DNA of 63,957 bases, from contig CALMED010000031.1 of NCBI GenBank assembly GCA_937862815.1, positions 1 to 63,957 on the forward strand, in the 5' to 3' direction. Made by a program: the position numbers and the translations under genes. Of the stretch, positions 28,224-37,746 are shown one piece after another; the stretch's first letter is position 1; each line of letters begins with the position of its first letter. The notes under the pieces were generated by a model that saw only the letters and a program-made list of their open reading frames with translations, ran no database searches and was not told the DNA's origin. This DNA is from an uncultured Chitinophagaceae bacterium (GTDB taxonomy: Bacteria > Bacteroidota > Bacteroidia > Chitinophagales > Chitinophagaceae).

Positions 28224-31200
28224 ATGATTTGGTATGGAAATATGGATACAAGGCTTTTCATAAAAACGGGCAGGATAGTGCTGCTCGTGGTGTTCAGTAC
28301 TTCACTTCTTGTTTCGTACGGGCAGAAACTGAATAATCCGAATAAACGGGGCCCCTTAAATACCCAGGTGAATACCTTAAGCGGCAACCTGTTTCTGTCG
28401 AGAACAGATATCTACATTCCGGCAAGGGGATTTGATATGGATATTTCTTTTTCCTACAACAGTTTTTTGTTTACAGAAGAGTTTGGTTATGGAAAGGGCT
28501 GGAGTTTTAACTACAATATCAGATACAGTCACGATACAACACCGGGTGCACGACTGCTGTTCTGGGGGGATGGAAGAGAGGATAAATACGATTCGATACC
28601 TGGGGGCGGTTACCGTTCTCCAAGGGGTTTTTTTGACACATTAATGCAATACCAGCCCGGTAAATATGTACTCCGGAAGCTGAATGGAGTGAAATATTTC
28701 TTTGACAATCCTGTACACAGGCGGATAACCCGTATGGAAGAACCCAACAGTAATTATATCAGTTTTACCTATAGCGACAGCCTGCTTACGGCAATAACCA
28801 ATGCGGCAGGACAAACGGTCACTTTTACTTATAATCCGCAGGGACGGCTGGCCTCGGTCATTGACGCGGTAGCATCGCCGTCACGCACATTTACCTATAC
28901 ATACGACGCAAGCGGAAATCTGAGGGAAGTAAAAGATCCGCTCAATGGCACCTGGCAGTACACCTACCTGGTGAATGGCCCGATTAAGTCAACAGCCGAT
29001 GAGAATAACAATAAGGTTGATATTATTTATTTCCCGGATTTAACGATTAGGGAATTGATAGGCTGTAATAAGCGGTTGAGTTTTTCCTACGATACCACTG
29101 CTCAGACAACCATTGTTACAGACCATTTGGAAACCGGCAACCAGGTTACAAAATATACCTATAAAACCGTTGACAATTTTTCATGGATTACATCCGTGTC
29201 GGGTAACTGTTGTGGTTTTAATATGAGTTATGAGTATGATGACGAGGGAAATCAGATTAAAATGACGGATGCGAACGGCCAGGTGTATACGTACACGTAT
29301 GATGCAAATGGCAATATGCTTACCGCTACTGATCCGCTGAATCAGACCCGTTTTTATACCTATACAACCGATTTTAACAAGGTTAGCAGTTTTAAAGATC
29401 CCAACGGAAACCTTTACACCTTGCAATATGATGCGAAAGGCAATTTAACACAGCTGACTACACCGGACAATCAAATCTATACCGCTGCCTACAACGCATC
29501 GGGCGATATTATTACCAGCACCGATCCCAAAGGAAACAGGTATACTTATAATTACGACAACTATGGGAACCCGGTTAATGTAACAGGTCCGAATGGGTAC
29601 AAAGCCAATCTTTCTTTTGACGCAAGAGGACGTTTGCTCTCCTATACTGATGCAAATGGTAATACGGCAAATGCAGAATATGATATATTAAACCGCCTGA
29701 AAAAAATTACCGATCCCTTCAATCAGGTTGTTCAGTTGGCGTATGATGCAGCGGGCAATATCATCACCCTTGTCAATAAAAACAATGAAATCACCAGGTT
29801 CAACTATGATGCCGGCAACCGGCTGGTGAAAGTAACGGGGCCAACAGGCAACCAGGTAAGTTTTGCCTACGATGGCATGGATAACCTCTTATCGGTGCGG
29901 AATGCATTAGGACACCCGGTAAACTACAGTTATGATAACCGCAACCGGTTGCGGGAAGTAAGGGACCCGGAAAACAACGGTACGGTGTACAGCTACGACG
30001 ATAATGGCAATGTTATTGGAGTTAATTTACCCAATGGACAGTCGTTCAATTATACCTACGACCGGCTGAATCGTTTGTTGTCGGTGCGGGATGCCACCAG
30101 TACCATCGCAACCTATACGTATGATAAAAACGGAAATGTTACAAGCTACACCAACGCAACCGGGGCTGTTGTACGGGCAACCTACGACAACCTTGACCGC
30201 ATCCGGCAAATTACCGACCCGCTGGGGCATAGCACTTCTTTCGCCTATGATAAGAATAACAATATCGTTGCTGTAACAGATCGTGAAGGAAAGACCAGTC
30301 AGTACACGTATGACAGCCTCAACCGGGTGAAAACCTATACGGATAATAATGGATTTGTAATAACAGTCGGGTACGATGCGATGGATAATATTACGTCGCT
30401 CACCGATCAGAACGGAAATGTTACAACGTATACCTACGATCAATTGAACCGCCGGAAACGAATGATCTATCCGGACGGAACCTACCTTGAGTACAACTAT
30501 GATAAAGAAAGTAATGTTACCACCCTGCGCCGTACAGACGGGTCTGTTGTTACTTTTCAGTACGATACACTCAATCGGGTAACTGCCCGGATTTTACCGG
30601 ATGGCGAAGTGTATAGTTATACCTACGATCAAGTGGACCGGGTGTTAACTGCTACAAATGGAAACGGAACAGTTGCTTTTACCTATGATGCACTCAACCG
30701 GGTAACCTCCGAAACATTTGACGGACGAACAACCCGGTACGCCTACAGTATTGCCGGACGCACACAAACCACGATTTACCCCGACAGCACCGTGGTGCTG
30801 AAAGAATTTGATACCAGGAACCGGCTGATCCGGATCGCACGGAATAATGTTACGGTTGCAGAATATGCATACAACAATTTCAATCAGCTGACGCAAAGAA
30901 GGTTCGCCAATGGGTTAGCAACTATCCTGCAATATGATTTTGCCAACCGGTTGACTTCGATGACCACGGGTTCATTCCAGAACACGACGTTCACCTATGA
31001 TAAAATGCGGAATAAAACCGCCATCATCCGGCCGGGCAATCCCTCTTTATCGGAAGAGTTTACCTACGACAATGGTTACCGGCTTACCCAATATAAAAGA
31101 GGGCCGGCGGGAAGCCCGGTGGTACAAAACACCTATACCTACGATGCGGTGGGTAACCGCACCGCGGCCAACCTCAATGGTGCAGCTACCACCTATACAA

Positions 31201-34022
31201 TCAATAACCTGAACCAGGTACGGGCGGTAAATGGCACCGCCTTTACATTTGACCAAAGGGGTAACCTTACCTACGATGGCAAATTTTACAAAACCTACGA
31301 TGCCGAAAACAGGCTGGTGAAAGATTCTTCATCACCGTCTTCTGTAATCACCTATGGTTACGATGCCATCGGCCGCCGGGTGGTGAAAAACAGCAACGGA
31401 ACCCTGCTTAAATACACGTACAGCGGCGTAGCCCAGATAGAAGAGCGGGATGGCAGTAATAACCTGCTCAACCGCACTGTTTTCACTAATTTCTTATCGC
31501 CGGTACTGAATGAGAACAGTGGCAACCTGTTTTATTACCATCCCAATGAGTTGGGTTCGGTGGAGGCCATTACAAACAGCAATGGAGGGGTGGTGGAAAC
31601 GTACCGCTACGATGTGTATGGAAAACTGTCGCGATACGACAGTGTAAATAATCCCCTGCCTGCATCCCTTGCCGGCAACCGTTTTGGTTTTACCGGTCAG
31701 GAGTATGACAGTGCTTCGGGAAGCTATCGTTTTTTCTATCGCAACTATTCACCCGAAACCGGGGTGTTCAACCAACGAGACCTGATTGAGTATGAAGACG
31801 GTATGGGGATGTACCAGTATGTGGGTAATAACCCGGCAAATGGGGTGGATGTGTGGGGGTTGGCAGGGGACTATGAGTCTTTTAACCCCGAGATAGGGCC
31901 ACAGGCTGCCTGTCAGGTGAATGTATCAAAAATGAATAGGAATGTATGGAGTGACATTCAAGAAGTAAATGACTTTGCCACAAATGCATCTTTTTCATGG
32001 AGTACAGGAAATAGTATCGGACAAGCTGTAAATACAGGGTCAATTGACGTACCGCAATCAATAAATAAACCGGGTGGTGGTATCGGTGGGGCTGGTACAG
32101 TCTTTAGTTTTACAGACTTAGGAATTAAAGGGGCAAATAATTATACTGTTCAAACAAGTGCGACTTCAACATATTTTGAAAGAGTTGACGCAAACTATGA
32201 TGTTGTTGGCAGTGGGGGCGGCTTATTAGCCGGATTAGGATCTGCTGCTGTTGGAGGCCCGATAGGTTTAGGTATTGGTATTGGAACAGGAGTTCTTGCC
32301 GGAGCTGATTATGCTTCAACTAAGATTACTAAAAAAAATATTCGTCAACACACTGAAGCTCCAATAGTAAGAAAGTTTCAAAAAAATTCAAGCTCTGAAG
32401 GGTTTTATGAATTTATAAATCACAATTTTAACTCCAGGTATTTTAGTAGAGAAGATTGGATTGAAGCAAGGGCCTTGTGGGATGAAGATAGGGCTATTGA
32501 GTTTGTTATAAAAAAAAGAGGATATAGGTTAGACTATGATAGTTATAATAATTCTCAATGTAATGAAGGTGGCACTCGTAAACGAGGTAAATGGATTTGG
32601 GATTACGAAAAGCAAATGTTTGTATTTGAACCCTTCGATCCCAACGAAATCCTCGGTCCCGAGGGCCAACCCGACAAAGCATGGGTAAGCGTTAAAGACC
32701 GGCTGCCCTACACCATTTTATTTGAAAATGATTCAACGGCAACGGCAAGGGCCCGCTATGTAAGAATAATCACCCCCATTGAACCCAAGCAGGACCCCGC
32801 AACCCTGGAGTTGGGCAGTGTTGGATTCAATAACCAGTCGTTCGACCTTCCCAAGGGCCGTTCGTCTTACTACCAGCGGTTGGATGCCCGTGATTCTACA
32901 GGCGTGTTTGTGGACATTACGGCGGGATACGATGTAATCAACAACCTGGTGTTCTGGGAATTTCAGTCAATTGATCCCCTTACGCTCATGCCGCCGGAAG
33001 ATCCGCTGGCAGGTTTCCTGTTTCTGCGTGACACCGCCAACCCCGCCTATGGCAACGGATTCGTCAACTTCAGCATCAAACCCCGGACCAATGCAAAAAC
33101 GCTGGACACCATTGGCGCAAGGGCCTCCATCATCTTTGATGAAAACCAGGCAATTCTGACCAATATACATACCAATACCATTGATGCCTTGCCACCGTCC
33201 AGCCGCTTTACCGCCATTACCGTTAGTGGCACCAACCCCATTACACTCAGCTGGACGGGAGCCGATGATACCAACGGCAGTGGTATTGACTTTTATAGTA
33301 TTTACGTATCCACCGACCAGGTGAATTACAGCGTGCTCATACCCCGCATCAGCAGAACCGATACCGCCATCAACTTGCCGGCGGATGGTAATTATTGCTT
33401 TTTCGTGCTGGCCACCGACCGGGTAGGCAATATGGAAACCCTGCAGCCGGGTATGATTCAATGTGCCTCTATCGTCACCAATGTGCCAGGGAATTTGTTT
33501 TACTTTAATGGCACCAACGAAGGGAAGAACAACATTCTCACCTGGGGAACCACCCGGGAGGAAAACAGCAAAGAATTCATACTGGAACGCTCATTGAACG
33601 GTTCTGTATTCACACCCATTGCCACCCTTCCTGCCGCAGGCACCAGTTTTGCCCCGAGGAATTATCAGTTCACCGATTATAATATTGATCAGCTGAAAAG
33701 TGCTGTTATGTACTACCGGGTGAAGCAGGTCGATGTGTTTAATGATTATAAATATTCCAATGTGGTGCGCCTGAATTACGGCCGGATCAGTACAAAGGCT
33801 TCGATTGTTTATCCCAACCCGACAAATGGTATTGTCAACATACTTATCGGTAACCGTACGCTGCTCGGAAAAGAAGCCATCATCACCGATGTAAACGGAA
33901 GGGTAATCCGGAAACTGCTGATTACTGCCGAGAATCAACAGGTAGATTTAAGCATGTTTACCAATGGCATATACTTCATCCGGCTCAGGAACAATGAAGT
34001 GTTGAAAGTGATGAAACAGTAA
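28224..34022 (+). CDS. RHS/YD-repeat exported protein with internal variable segment and C-terminal T9SS domain
   Basis: This is a 1,932-residue protein with its own signal peptide (GRIVLLVVFSTSLLVSYGQ; ATGs at 28224 and 28242). The order is: an RHS N-terminal entry domain (LNTQVNTLSGNLFLSRTDIYIPARG), about 40 YD repeats (TYTYDANGNMLTATD type, 28.8-31.4 kb), and the RHS core (FYYHPNELGSVEAIT to YQYVGNNPANGVDVWGLAG) ending near residue 1213. A variable A+T-rich segment follows to about residue 1466. After it come a conserved DPNEILGPEG module, a fibronectin III-like domain near 1650-1750, and a T9SS type A sorting domain (IVYPNPTNGIVNI onward). RHS shells usually end in a toxin. Here a sorting signal lies behind the variable segment, so cell-surface display is implied. 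No immunity-like gene follows. Confidence 0.92.
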   Translation: MIWYGNMDTRLFIKTGRIVLLVVFSTSLLVSYGQKLNNPNKRGPLNTQVNTLSGNLFLSRTDIYIPARGFDMDISFSYNSFLFTEEFGYGKGWSFNYNIRYSHDTTPGARLLFWGDGREDKYDSIPGGGYRSPRGFFDTLMQYQPGKYVLRKLNGVKYFFDNPVHRRITRMEEPNSNYISFTYSDSLLTAITNAAGQTVTFTYNPQGRLASVIDAVASPSRTFTYTYDASGNLREVKDPLNGTWQYTYLVNGPIKSTADENNNKVDIIYFPDLTIRELIGCNKRLSFSYDTTAQTTIVTDHLETGNQVTKYTYKTVDNFSWITSVSGNCCGFNMSYEYDDEGNQIKMTDANGQVYTYTYDANGNMLTATDPLNQTRFYTYTTDFNKVSSFKDPNGNLYTLQYDAKGNLTQLTTPDNQIYTAAYNASGDIITSTDPKGNRYTYNYDNYGNPVNVTGPNGYKANLSFDARGRLLSYTDANGNTANAEYDILNRLKKITDPFNQVVQLAYDAAGNIITLVNKNNEITRFNYDAGNRLVKVTGPTGNQVSFAYDGMDNLLSVRNALGHPVNYSYDNRNRLREVRDPENNGTVYSYDDNGNVIGVNLPNGQSFNYTYDRLNRLLSVRDATSTIATYTYDKNGNVTSYTNATGAVVRATYDNLDRIRQITDPLGHSTSFAYDKNNNIVAVTDREGKTSQYTYDSLNRVKTYTDNNGFVITVGYDAMDNITSLTDQNGNVTTYTYDQLNRRKRMIYPDGTYLEYNYDKESNVTTLRRTDGSVVTFQYDTLNRVTARILPDGEVYSYTYDQVDRVLTATNGNGTVAFTYDALNRVTSETFDGRTTRYAYSIAGRTQTTIYPDSTVVLKEFDTRNRLIRIARNNVTVAEYAYNNFNQLTQRRFANGLATILQYDFANRLTSMTTGSFQNTTFTYDKMRNKTAIIRPGNPSLSEEFTYDNGYRLTQYKRGPAGSPVVQNTYTYDAVGNRTAANLNGAATTYTINNLNQVRAVNGTAFTFDQRGNLTYDGKFYKTYDAENRLVKDSSSPSSVITYGYDAIGRRVVKNSNGTLLKYTYSGVAQIEERDGSNNLLNRTVFTNFLSPVLNENSGNLFYYHPNELGSVEAITNSNGGVVETYRYDVYGKLSRYDSVNNPLPASLAGNRFGFTGQEYDSASGSYRFFYRNYSPETGVFNQRDLIEYEDGMGMYQYVGNNPANGVDVWGLAGDYESFNPEIGPQAACQVNVSKMNRNVWSDIQEVNDFATNASFSWSTGNSIGQAVNTGSIDVPQSINKPGGGIGGAGTVFSFTDLGIKGANNYTVQTSATSTYFERVDANYDVVGSGGGLLAGLGSAAVGGPIGLGIGIGTGVLAGADYASTKITKKNIRQHTEAPIVRKFQKNSSSEGFYEFINHNFNSRYFSREDWIEARALWDEDRAIEFVIKKRGYRLDYDSYNNSQCNEGGTRKRGKWIWDYEKQMFVFEPFDPNEILGPEGQPDKAWVSVKDRLPYTILFENDSTATARARYVRIITPIEPKQDPATLELGSVGFNNQSFDLPKGRSSYYQRLDARDSTGVFVDITAGYDVINNLVFWEFQSIDPLTLMPPEDPLAGFLFLRDTANPAYGNGFVNFSIKPRTNAKTLDTIGARASIIFDENQAILTNIHTNTIDALPPSSRFTAITVSGTNPITLSWTGADDTNGSGIDFYSIYVSTDQVNYSVLIPRISRTDTAINLPADGNYCFFVLATDRVGNMETLQPGMIQCASIVTNVPGNLFYFNGTNEGKNNILTWGTTREENSKEFILERSLNGSVFTPIATLPAAGTSFAPRNYQFTDYNIDQLKSAVMYYRVKQVDVFNDYKYSNVVRLNYGRISTKASIVYPNPTNGIVNILIGNRTLLGKEAIITDVNGRVIRKLLITAENQQVDLSMFTNGIYFIRLRNNEVLKVMKQ
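31870..32620 (+). other. A+T-rich variable segment inside the RHS gene
   Basis: Directly after the RHS core, base composition drops visibly (long runs of A and T, AT-ending codons) and returns to normal at the DPNEILGPEG module. The roughly 250 encoded residues contain a Gly/Ala/Ile-rich hydrophobic stretch near residues 1326-1360 (SGGGLLAGLGSAAVGG, then GIGIGTGVLAG). A charged stretch with FYEFINHNFNSRYF, DWIEARALW and a basic end GGTRKRGKW follows. I recognise no named toxin domain. The position matches the exchangeable tip of RHS polymorphic toxins. Confidence 0.6.
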
Positions 34023-34178
34023 CCGATGAATTCGATGGAATAAACGGAAACAGGTATCCGTATGCCCTGCCATGCATAAAGTATTGGTTAACGTCCCCTT
34101 TCAGTCATAGCGGGGTATGCGGTATTGCCGGAGTTATTCAGGTGTGTACAAGCGGGTAGTATCACACACGAAACCAAT

Positions 34179-34847
34179 TTAATCTTCTGTTGCCTGGTTA
34201 AGAAACGCAATGACCGGTTGCAATGCGGCAAAAGCGGTAAGCGCCTGTTTTAAAAATGAAGCGGATATAACTTCACGGTCCTTAAGCTCTACGGTCGCAA
34301 CAAAACTCTTCAGCTTCAGATACTCCGCTGCCGGATTGTCCGGTTCGTATCCTTTGGGTACCCGGCTCAGCGAAAATTCTGCATCTCTCGACAAGTCACC
34401 ATATACTGATTTGAATTTTTTTGCGCTAATAATTTTTTTAAAATCACCCAGGTTGTAGTCTATTTCCTGGCGTACTTTTTTCAGCACATCGGGCATAGGC
34501 ATGTATAAACCGCCCCCCATAAAACTGCCCCCCGGTTCGAGGTGTAAGTAATAGCCGGCCATGGGAGCCTTTTTGCCGCCTTTGTTGATAAATGCGCCCA
34601 TATTGGTTTTGTACGGCTCTTTGTTTTTGCTGAACCGGATATCGCGGTTGATGCGGAAGGTGCAGTCTTTCGCTGCCAGGTGGGCAACAGACGGGTCTTT
34701 CTTTGAAAGCCCTTTCAGCACCTGTTCCACAAACTGGCCAAAATCCGCTTTGGCCGCTTCATACCGGCTGCGATGGGCATCCATCCAGGGTTTGTTGTTG
34801 TTTTTTTTCAGGTCTGTCAGAAATTTCAGCGTTGCTTGCTGCAGCAT
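34179..34847 (-). CDS. DUF2461 family protein
   Basis: This is a 222-residue cytoplasmic protein of the DUF2461 / TIGR02453 family, whose function is not established. The family signature is clear: TLKFLTDLKKNNNKPWMDAHRSRY at the start, then INRDIRFSKNKEPYKTNMGAFI near residue 80, and GYYLHLEPGGSFMGGGLYMP. The ATG at 34847 (MLQQATLKF) matches the usual family start and is preferred over an upstream start at 34883. It converges with the RHS gene across 156 bp of non-coding DNA that shows no strong terminator and no small gene. It is followed by no obvious partner, and the HNH gene lies 93 bp upstream on the same strand. Confidence 0.9.
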   Translation of the reverse strand: MLQQATLKFLTDLKKNNNKPWMDAHRSRYEAAKADFGQFVEQVLKGLSKKDPSVAHLAAKDCTFRINRDIRFSKNKEPYKTNMGAFINKGGKKAPMAGYYLHLEPGGSFMGGGLYMPMPDVLKKVRQEIDYNLGDFKKIISAKKFKSVYGDLSRDAEFSLSRVPKGYEPDNPAAEYLKLKSFVATVELKDREVISASFLKQALTAFAALQPVIAFLNQATED

Positions 34848-34940
34848 GAAGGAGTGGTATAAACGTGTTAAGGATGAAAACAACCGTGCCGGATGAACAG
34901 CAGGAACTTCGTGTAGTGTTCAGTGGCGAAGCATTCTTTA

Positions 34941-35513
34941 TTATTTCACTGCTCCCCAGTTTTCCCCGCTTTTAATACGATAGAGTGTCATTTCGCTCAC
35001 GTTGTATTTTTTGGCCAGTTGCCGGTACGTGATGCGGCGTTTTGGATCCTCAATGATTTTCTTGATGGTGCGTACCTGGGTGGGGGTGAGTTTCAACCCT
35101 TTTTGCATGGCGCTGCGCTCTTTCTGCAGTTTTTTATAGGCGATTTTCTGCGGACTTTTCTGCTGGTGCGTTGCCATTTCTTCCAGCGTAGCCCACTTTA
35201 AGTTGGAAGCCTTGTTGTCGGTTTTATTATGGTTAACATGAATAACGTATTTATGGCGGGGTGTAGGTTTTTTCCCGAACAATTTCGCTATTTCCCGGTG
35301 GAGGTAAATAGTGCCTTTGTTGGCGGGACGGTGCAGGTTAAGGGTGCGATAACCCGTGGTGACCGATCCGTTCAGGAGTTTTCCGTCTTCTGTCAGTTCT
35401 TTTGTATAACTGGCACATCGTCCCAGGCTGGACACGGCGTATCTTTTCTTCAGTTGTTTCCAACCGGCAAACTGCATCTGTTTCCATTGTTCGCCCGGTA
35501 ACTTCCTGATCAT
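34941..35513 (-). CDS. Free-standing HNH endonuclease with NUMOD4 and HTH domains
   Basis: This is a 190-residue protein built like the HNH homing endonucleases. An N-terminal NUMOD4-like motif (FAGWKQLKKRYAVSSLGR) is followed by a DNA-contact region with GYRTLNLHR and TIYLHREIAKLFG, then the HNH core HVNHNKTDNKASNLKWAT near residues 90-110. The C-terminus is a NUMOD1/resolvase-type helix-turn-helix (RITYRQLAKKYNVSEMTLYRIKSG). There is no intron or intein around it, so it is a solitary gene. The true start is the ATG at 35513. It lies 59 bp downstream of ligA on the same strand. The catalytic histidines and asparagines are intact, so it may still cut DNA. Confidence 0.85.
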   Translation of the reverse strand: MIRKLPGEQWKQMQFAGWKQLKKRYAVSSLGRCASYTKELTEDGKLLNGSVTTGYRTLNLHRPANKGTIYLHREIAKLFGKKPTPRHKYVIHVNHNKTDNKASNLKWATLEEMATHQQKSPQKIAYKKLQKERSAMQKGLKLTPTQVRTIKKIIEDPKRRITYRQLAKKYNVSEMTLYRIKSGENWGAVK

Positions 35514-35572
35514 AAGCAATTGGTTTGCTTAAATATACAAAACCCTTCCTGGTATCGAAGCGGGTTCCTGTA

Positions 35573-37672
35573 TTATTTTTTCAGCATCGCCAGAAACTCT
35601 TCTTCCGAAATAATTTTTACGGTAGTCAGTTTTTTGGCTTTTTCGAGCTTGCTGCCCGCATCTTCACCCGCAACGAGGTAGTTCAGTTTGGCGCTTACCC
35701 CGCTCAGGATGGTACCGCCATTGGCTTCCACCTGTTCTTCTGCCTGGCTGCGTTTGAGGGTGGGCAGGGTGCCGGTAAAAAGAAAGGTCAGCCCCTCCAG
35801 GTTTCCTCCGCTGCGCCGTTCTTTGTGCTCATTCTTCATCTGCACCCCCAGGGCTTCCAGTTCCCGGAGCAGGGCAATGTTATCGGGATTCCGGAAAAAA
35901 CGGAAGATGGATTCGGCCACTTTGGGGCCCACATCCTCCAGTTGCTGCAATTCATCCACCGACCGCTGCTCCAGTTCAAGCAGGTGGTTCACCGAGGCGG
36001 CCAGGGTTTTGGCGGTGGCCTCGCCTACGAAACGGATCCCCAGGGCATAGATTAACCGGTGCAGGGGCTGCGTTTTCGAATGTTCAATGGCGCTGCGCAG
36101 ATTGTCCACGCTTTTGGAGCCATAGCCTTCCAGGATGCGGATTTTATCGAAGGGTAACCGGTAAAGGGAGGGGATGTTGGTCAGGAAGCCCAGCTCATAA
36201 AACTTGCGCACATGCGCTTCGCCCAGCCCGCGGATGTCCATCGCGTCTTTGCTGTTGTAGTGAATGATGCGCTCCAGCACCTGAGCCTCGCAGTTGATGT
36301 TGTTGCAGCGCCATACCGCTTCGCCTTCGGTTTTCACCAGCGGGTCGTGGCACACCGGGCAGTTGGCGGGAAACTGTATTTTCTGTTCGTGCCCCGTGCG
36401 CAGTTCGGTAAACGATTTCACGATATAGGGAATTACATCGCCGGCCCGCTCCACCAGGATGGTATCGCCGATGCGCAGGTCTTTTTCGGCAATGAAATCC
36501 TGGTTGTGCAACGAGATGCTGGCCACCGTTACCCCCCCGATGGGTACCGGATCAATTTTCGCCACCGGTGTTACGGCTCCGGTACGCCCCACCTGGTAAT
36601 CCACCGCCCGGAGATGCGAGGTAGCCTGGCGGGCCTTGAACTTGTAAGCAATGGCCCAGCGTGGGTGATGGGATGTCATGCCCATCTCTTCCTGCAGTTC
36701 CAGGTCGTTTACCTTAATAACCATGCCGTCAATTTCATACGGCAGATCATCCCGCCCGGCCTCATATGCATTACAAAAATCAATCACGCCGCCGATGCCC
36801 CGAATCACTTTCTTTTCTTTTTCAGGGCTGCGGAAACCCAGGTCCCACAGCATCTGCAGGGCATCGCTGTGGGTGTGGATGCCGGCATCCCCGCCGTTCT
36901 TTTGTGCCGGCGACTCCCACTGGATATATCCCACATGGTAGAGAAATGCCTCCAGGTTGCGCCGCGCCACTTCTTTCGGGTCTTTGAGCCGCAGGGTGCC
37001 GCTGGCGGCATTGCGGGGGTTGGCCAGCGGGGGGAGATTCTCTTCCGCCAGTTTTTCATTGAAGGCCCGGAAATGGGCCTTGCTCAGCAACACTTCACCC
37101 CGTATTTCAATCTGCCGGATGCCGTAGCCGCTGAAAGCGGCCGAGAGGGGTATGGAGCGGATCTGCCGGATGTTGGTGGTGATATCTTCGCCCTCGGTAC
37201 CGTCGCCCCGGGTGGCACCCCGTACCAGCAGGTCGTTTTCGTACACGAGGGAAATACTGGCACCGTCAAACTTCGGTTCCACGCAGTAGTCAAGCCCTTC
37301 TTTTCCGGTCAGTTCCCGTGCTTTCCGGTCCCAGTCGGCCAGGTCCTCCGCATTGTACGAATTCTCCAGGCTCAGCATCGGCACCAGGTGCTGCACTTTT
37401 TTGAAATCGGTTCCCAGTCCGGGCGCCACCCGCTGGGTGGGCGAGTCGGGCGTGATTTGCTCCGGGTGATTGCGTTCCAGGACTTCCAGCGTTTTGTAGA
37501 GCTGGTCGTATTCCGCGTCGCTGATCAGCGGGTCGTTGAGGATGTAGTAACGGTATTCGTGAAACCGCAGTACCTCCCGCAGATCGGTGATCTGGCGGAG
37601 CGGAACTGTCTTTTCCAGCAGCAGTTGCCGGCTTTGTTCCTGGAAGGAGCGGGTTTGGGTGGGGGTGTACAT
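35573..37672 (-). CDS. ligA: NAD-dependent DNA ligase
   Basis: It seals nicks in DNA with NAD+ as cofactor and is essential in replication and repair. The full 699-residue architecture is present: an Ia domain at the N-terminus (FHEYRYYILNDPLISDAEYD), the adenylation domain with the nucleotide-accepting lysine K134 in VEPKFDGA, and an OB fold near residues 360-430 (DYQVGRTGAVTPVAKIDPV). These are followed by a four-cysteine zinc finger (C438, C441, C456, C461), helix-hairpin-helix repeats, and a C-terminal BRCT domain (GLTFLFTGTLPTLKRSQAE to the end). Nothing is missing. It is divergent from the amidohydrolase gene with 74 bp between start codons, which must hold both promoters. Confidence 0.98.
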   Translation of the reverse strand: MYTPTQTRSFQEQSRQLLLEKTVPLRQITDLREVLRFHEYRYYILNDPLISDAEYDQLYKTLEVLERNHPEQITPDSPTQRVAPGLGTDFKKVQHLVPMLSLENSYNAEDLADWDRKARELTGKEGLDYCVEPKFDGASISLVYENDLLVRGATRGDGTEGEDITTNIRQIRSIPLSAAFSGYGIRQIEIRGEVLLSKAHFRAFNEKLAEENLPPLANPRNAASGTLRLKDPKEVARRNLEAFLYHVGYIQWESPAQKNGGDAGIHTHSDALQMLWDLGFRSPEKEKKVIRGIGGVIDFCNAYEAGRDDLPYEIDGMVIKVNDLELQEEMGMTSHHPRWAIAYKFKARQATSHLRAVDYQVGRTGAVTPVAKIDPVPIGGVTVASISLHNQDFIAEKDLRIGDTILVERAGDVIPYIVKSFTELRTGHEQKIQFPANCPVCHDPLVKTEGEAVWRCNNINCEAQVLERIIHYNSKDAMDIRGLGEAHVRKFYELGFLTNIPSLYRLPFDKIRILEGYGSKSVDNLRSAIEHSKTQPLHRLIYALGIRFVGEATAKTLAASVNHLLELEQRSVDELQQLEDVGPKVAESIFRFFRNPDNIALLRELEALGVQMKNEHKERRSGGNLEGLTFLFTGTLPTLKRSQAEEQVEANGGTILSGVSAKLNYLVAGEDAGSKLEKAKKLTTVKIISEEEFLAMLKK

Positions 37673-37746
37673 GGTAATGGAATCGGGGAGGTAAAAATAC
37701 AGGACTGCTGCAAAACCCCTGTACCTTCGTGCTCATTTTTACTGAC

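Noticed and set aside
34023..34178. Possible immunity gene or terminator after the RHS gene
   Set aside because: The 156 bp contain no open frame of useful size and only weak inverted repeats without a T-run.
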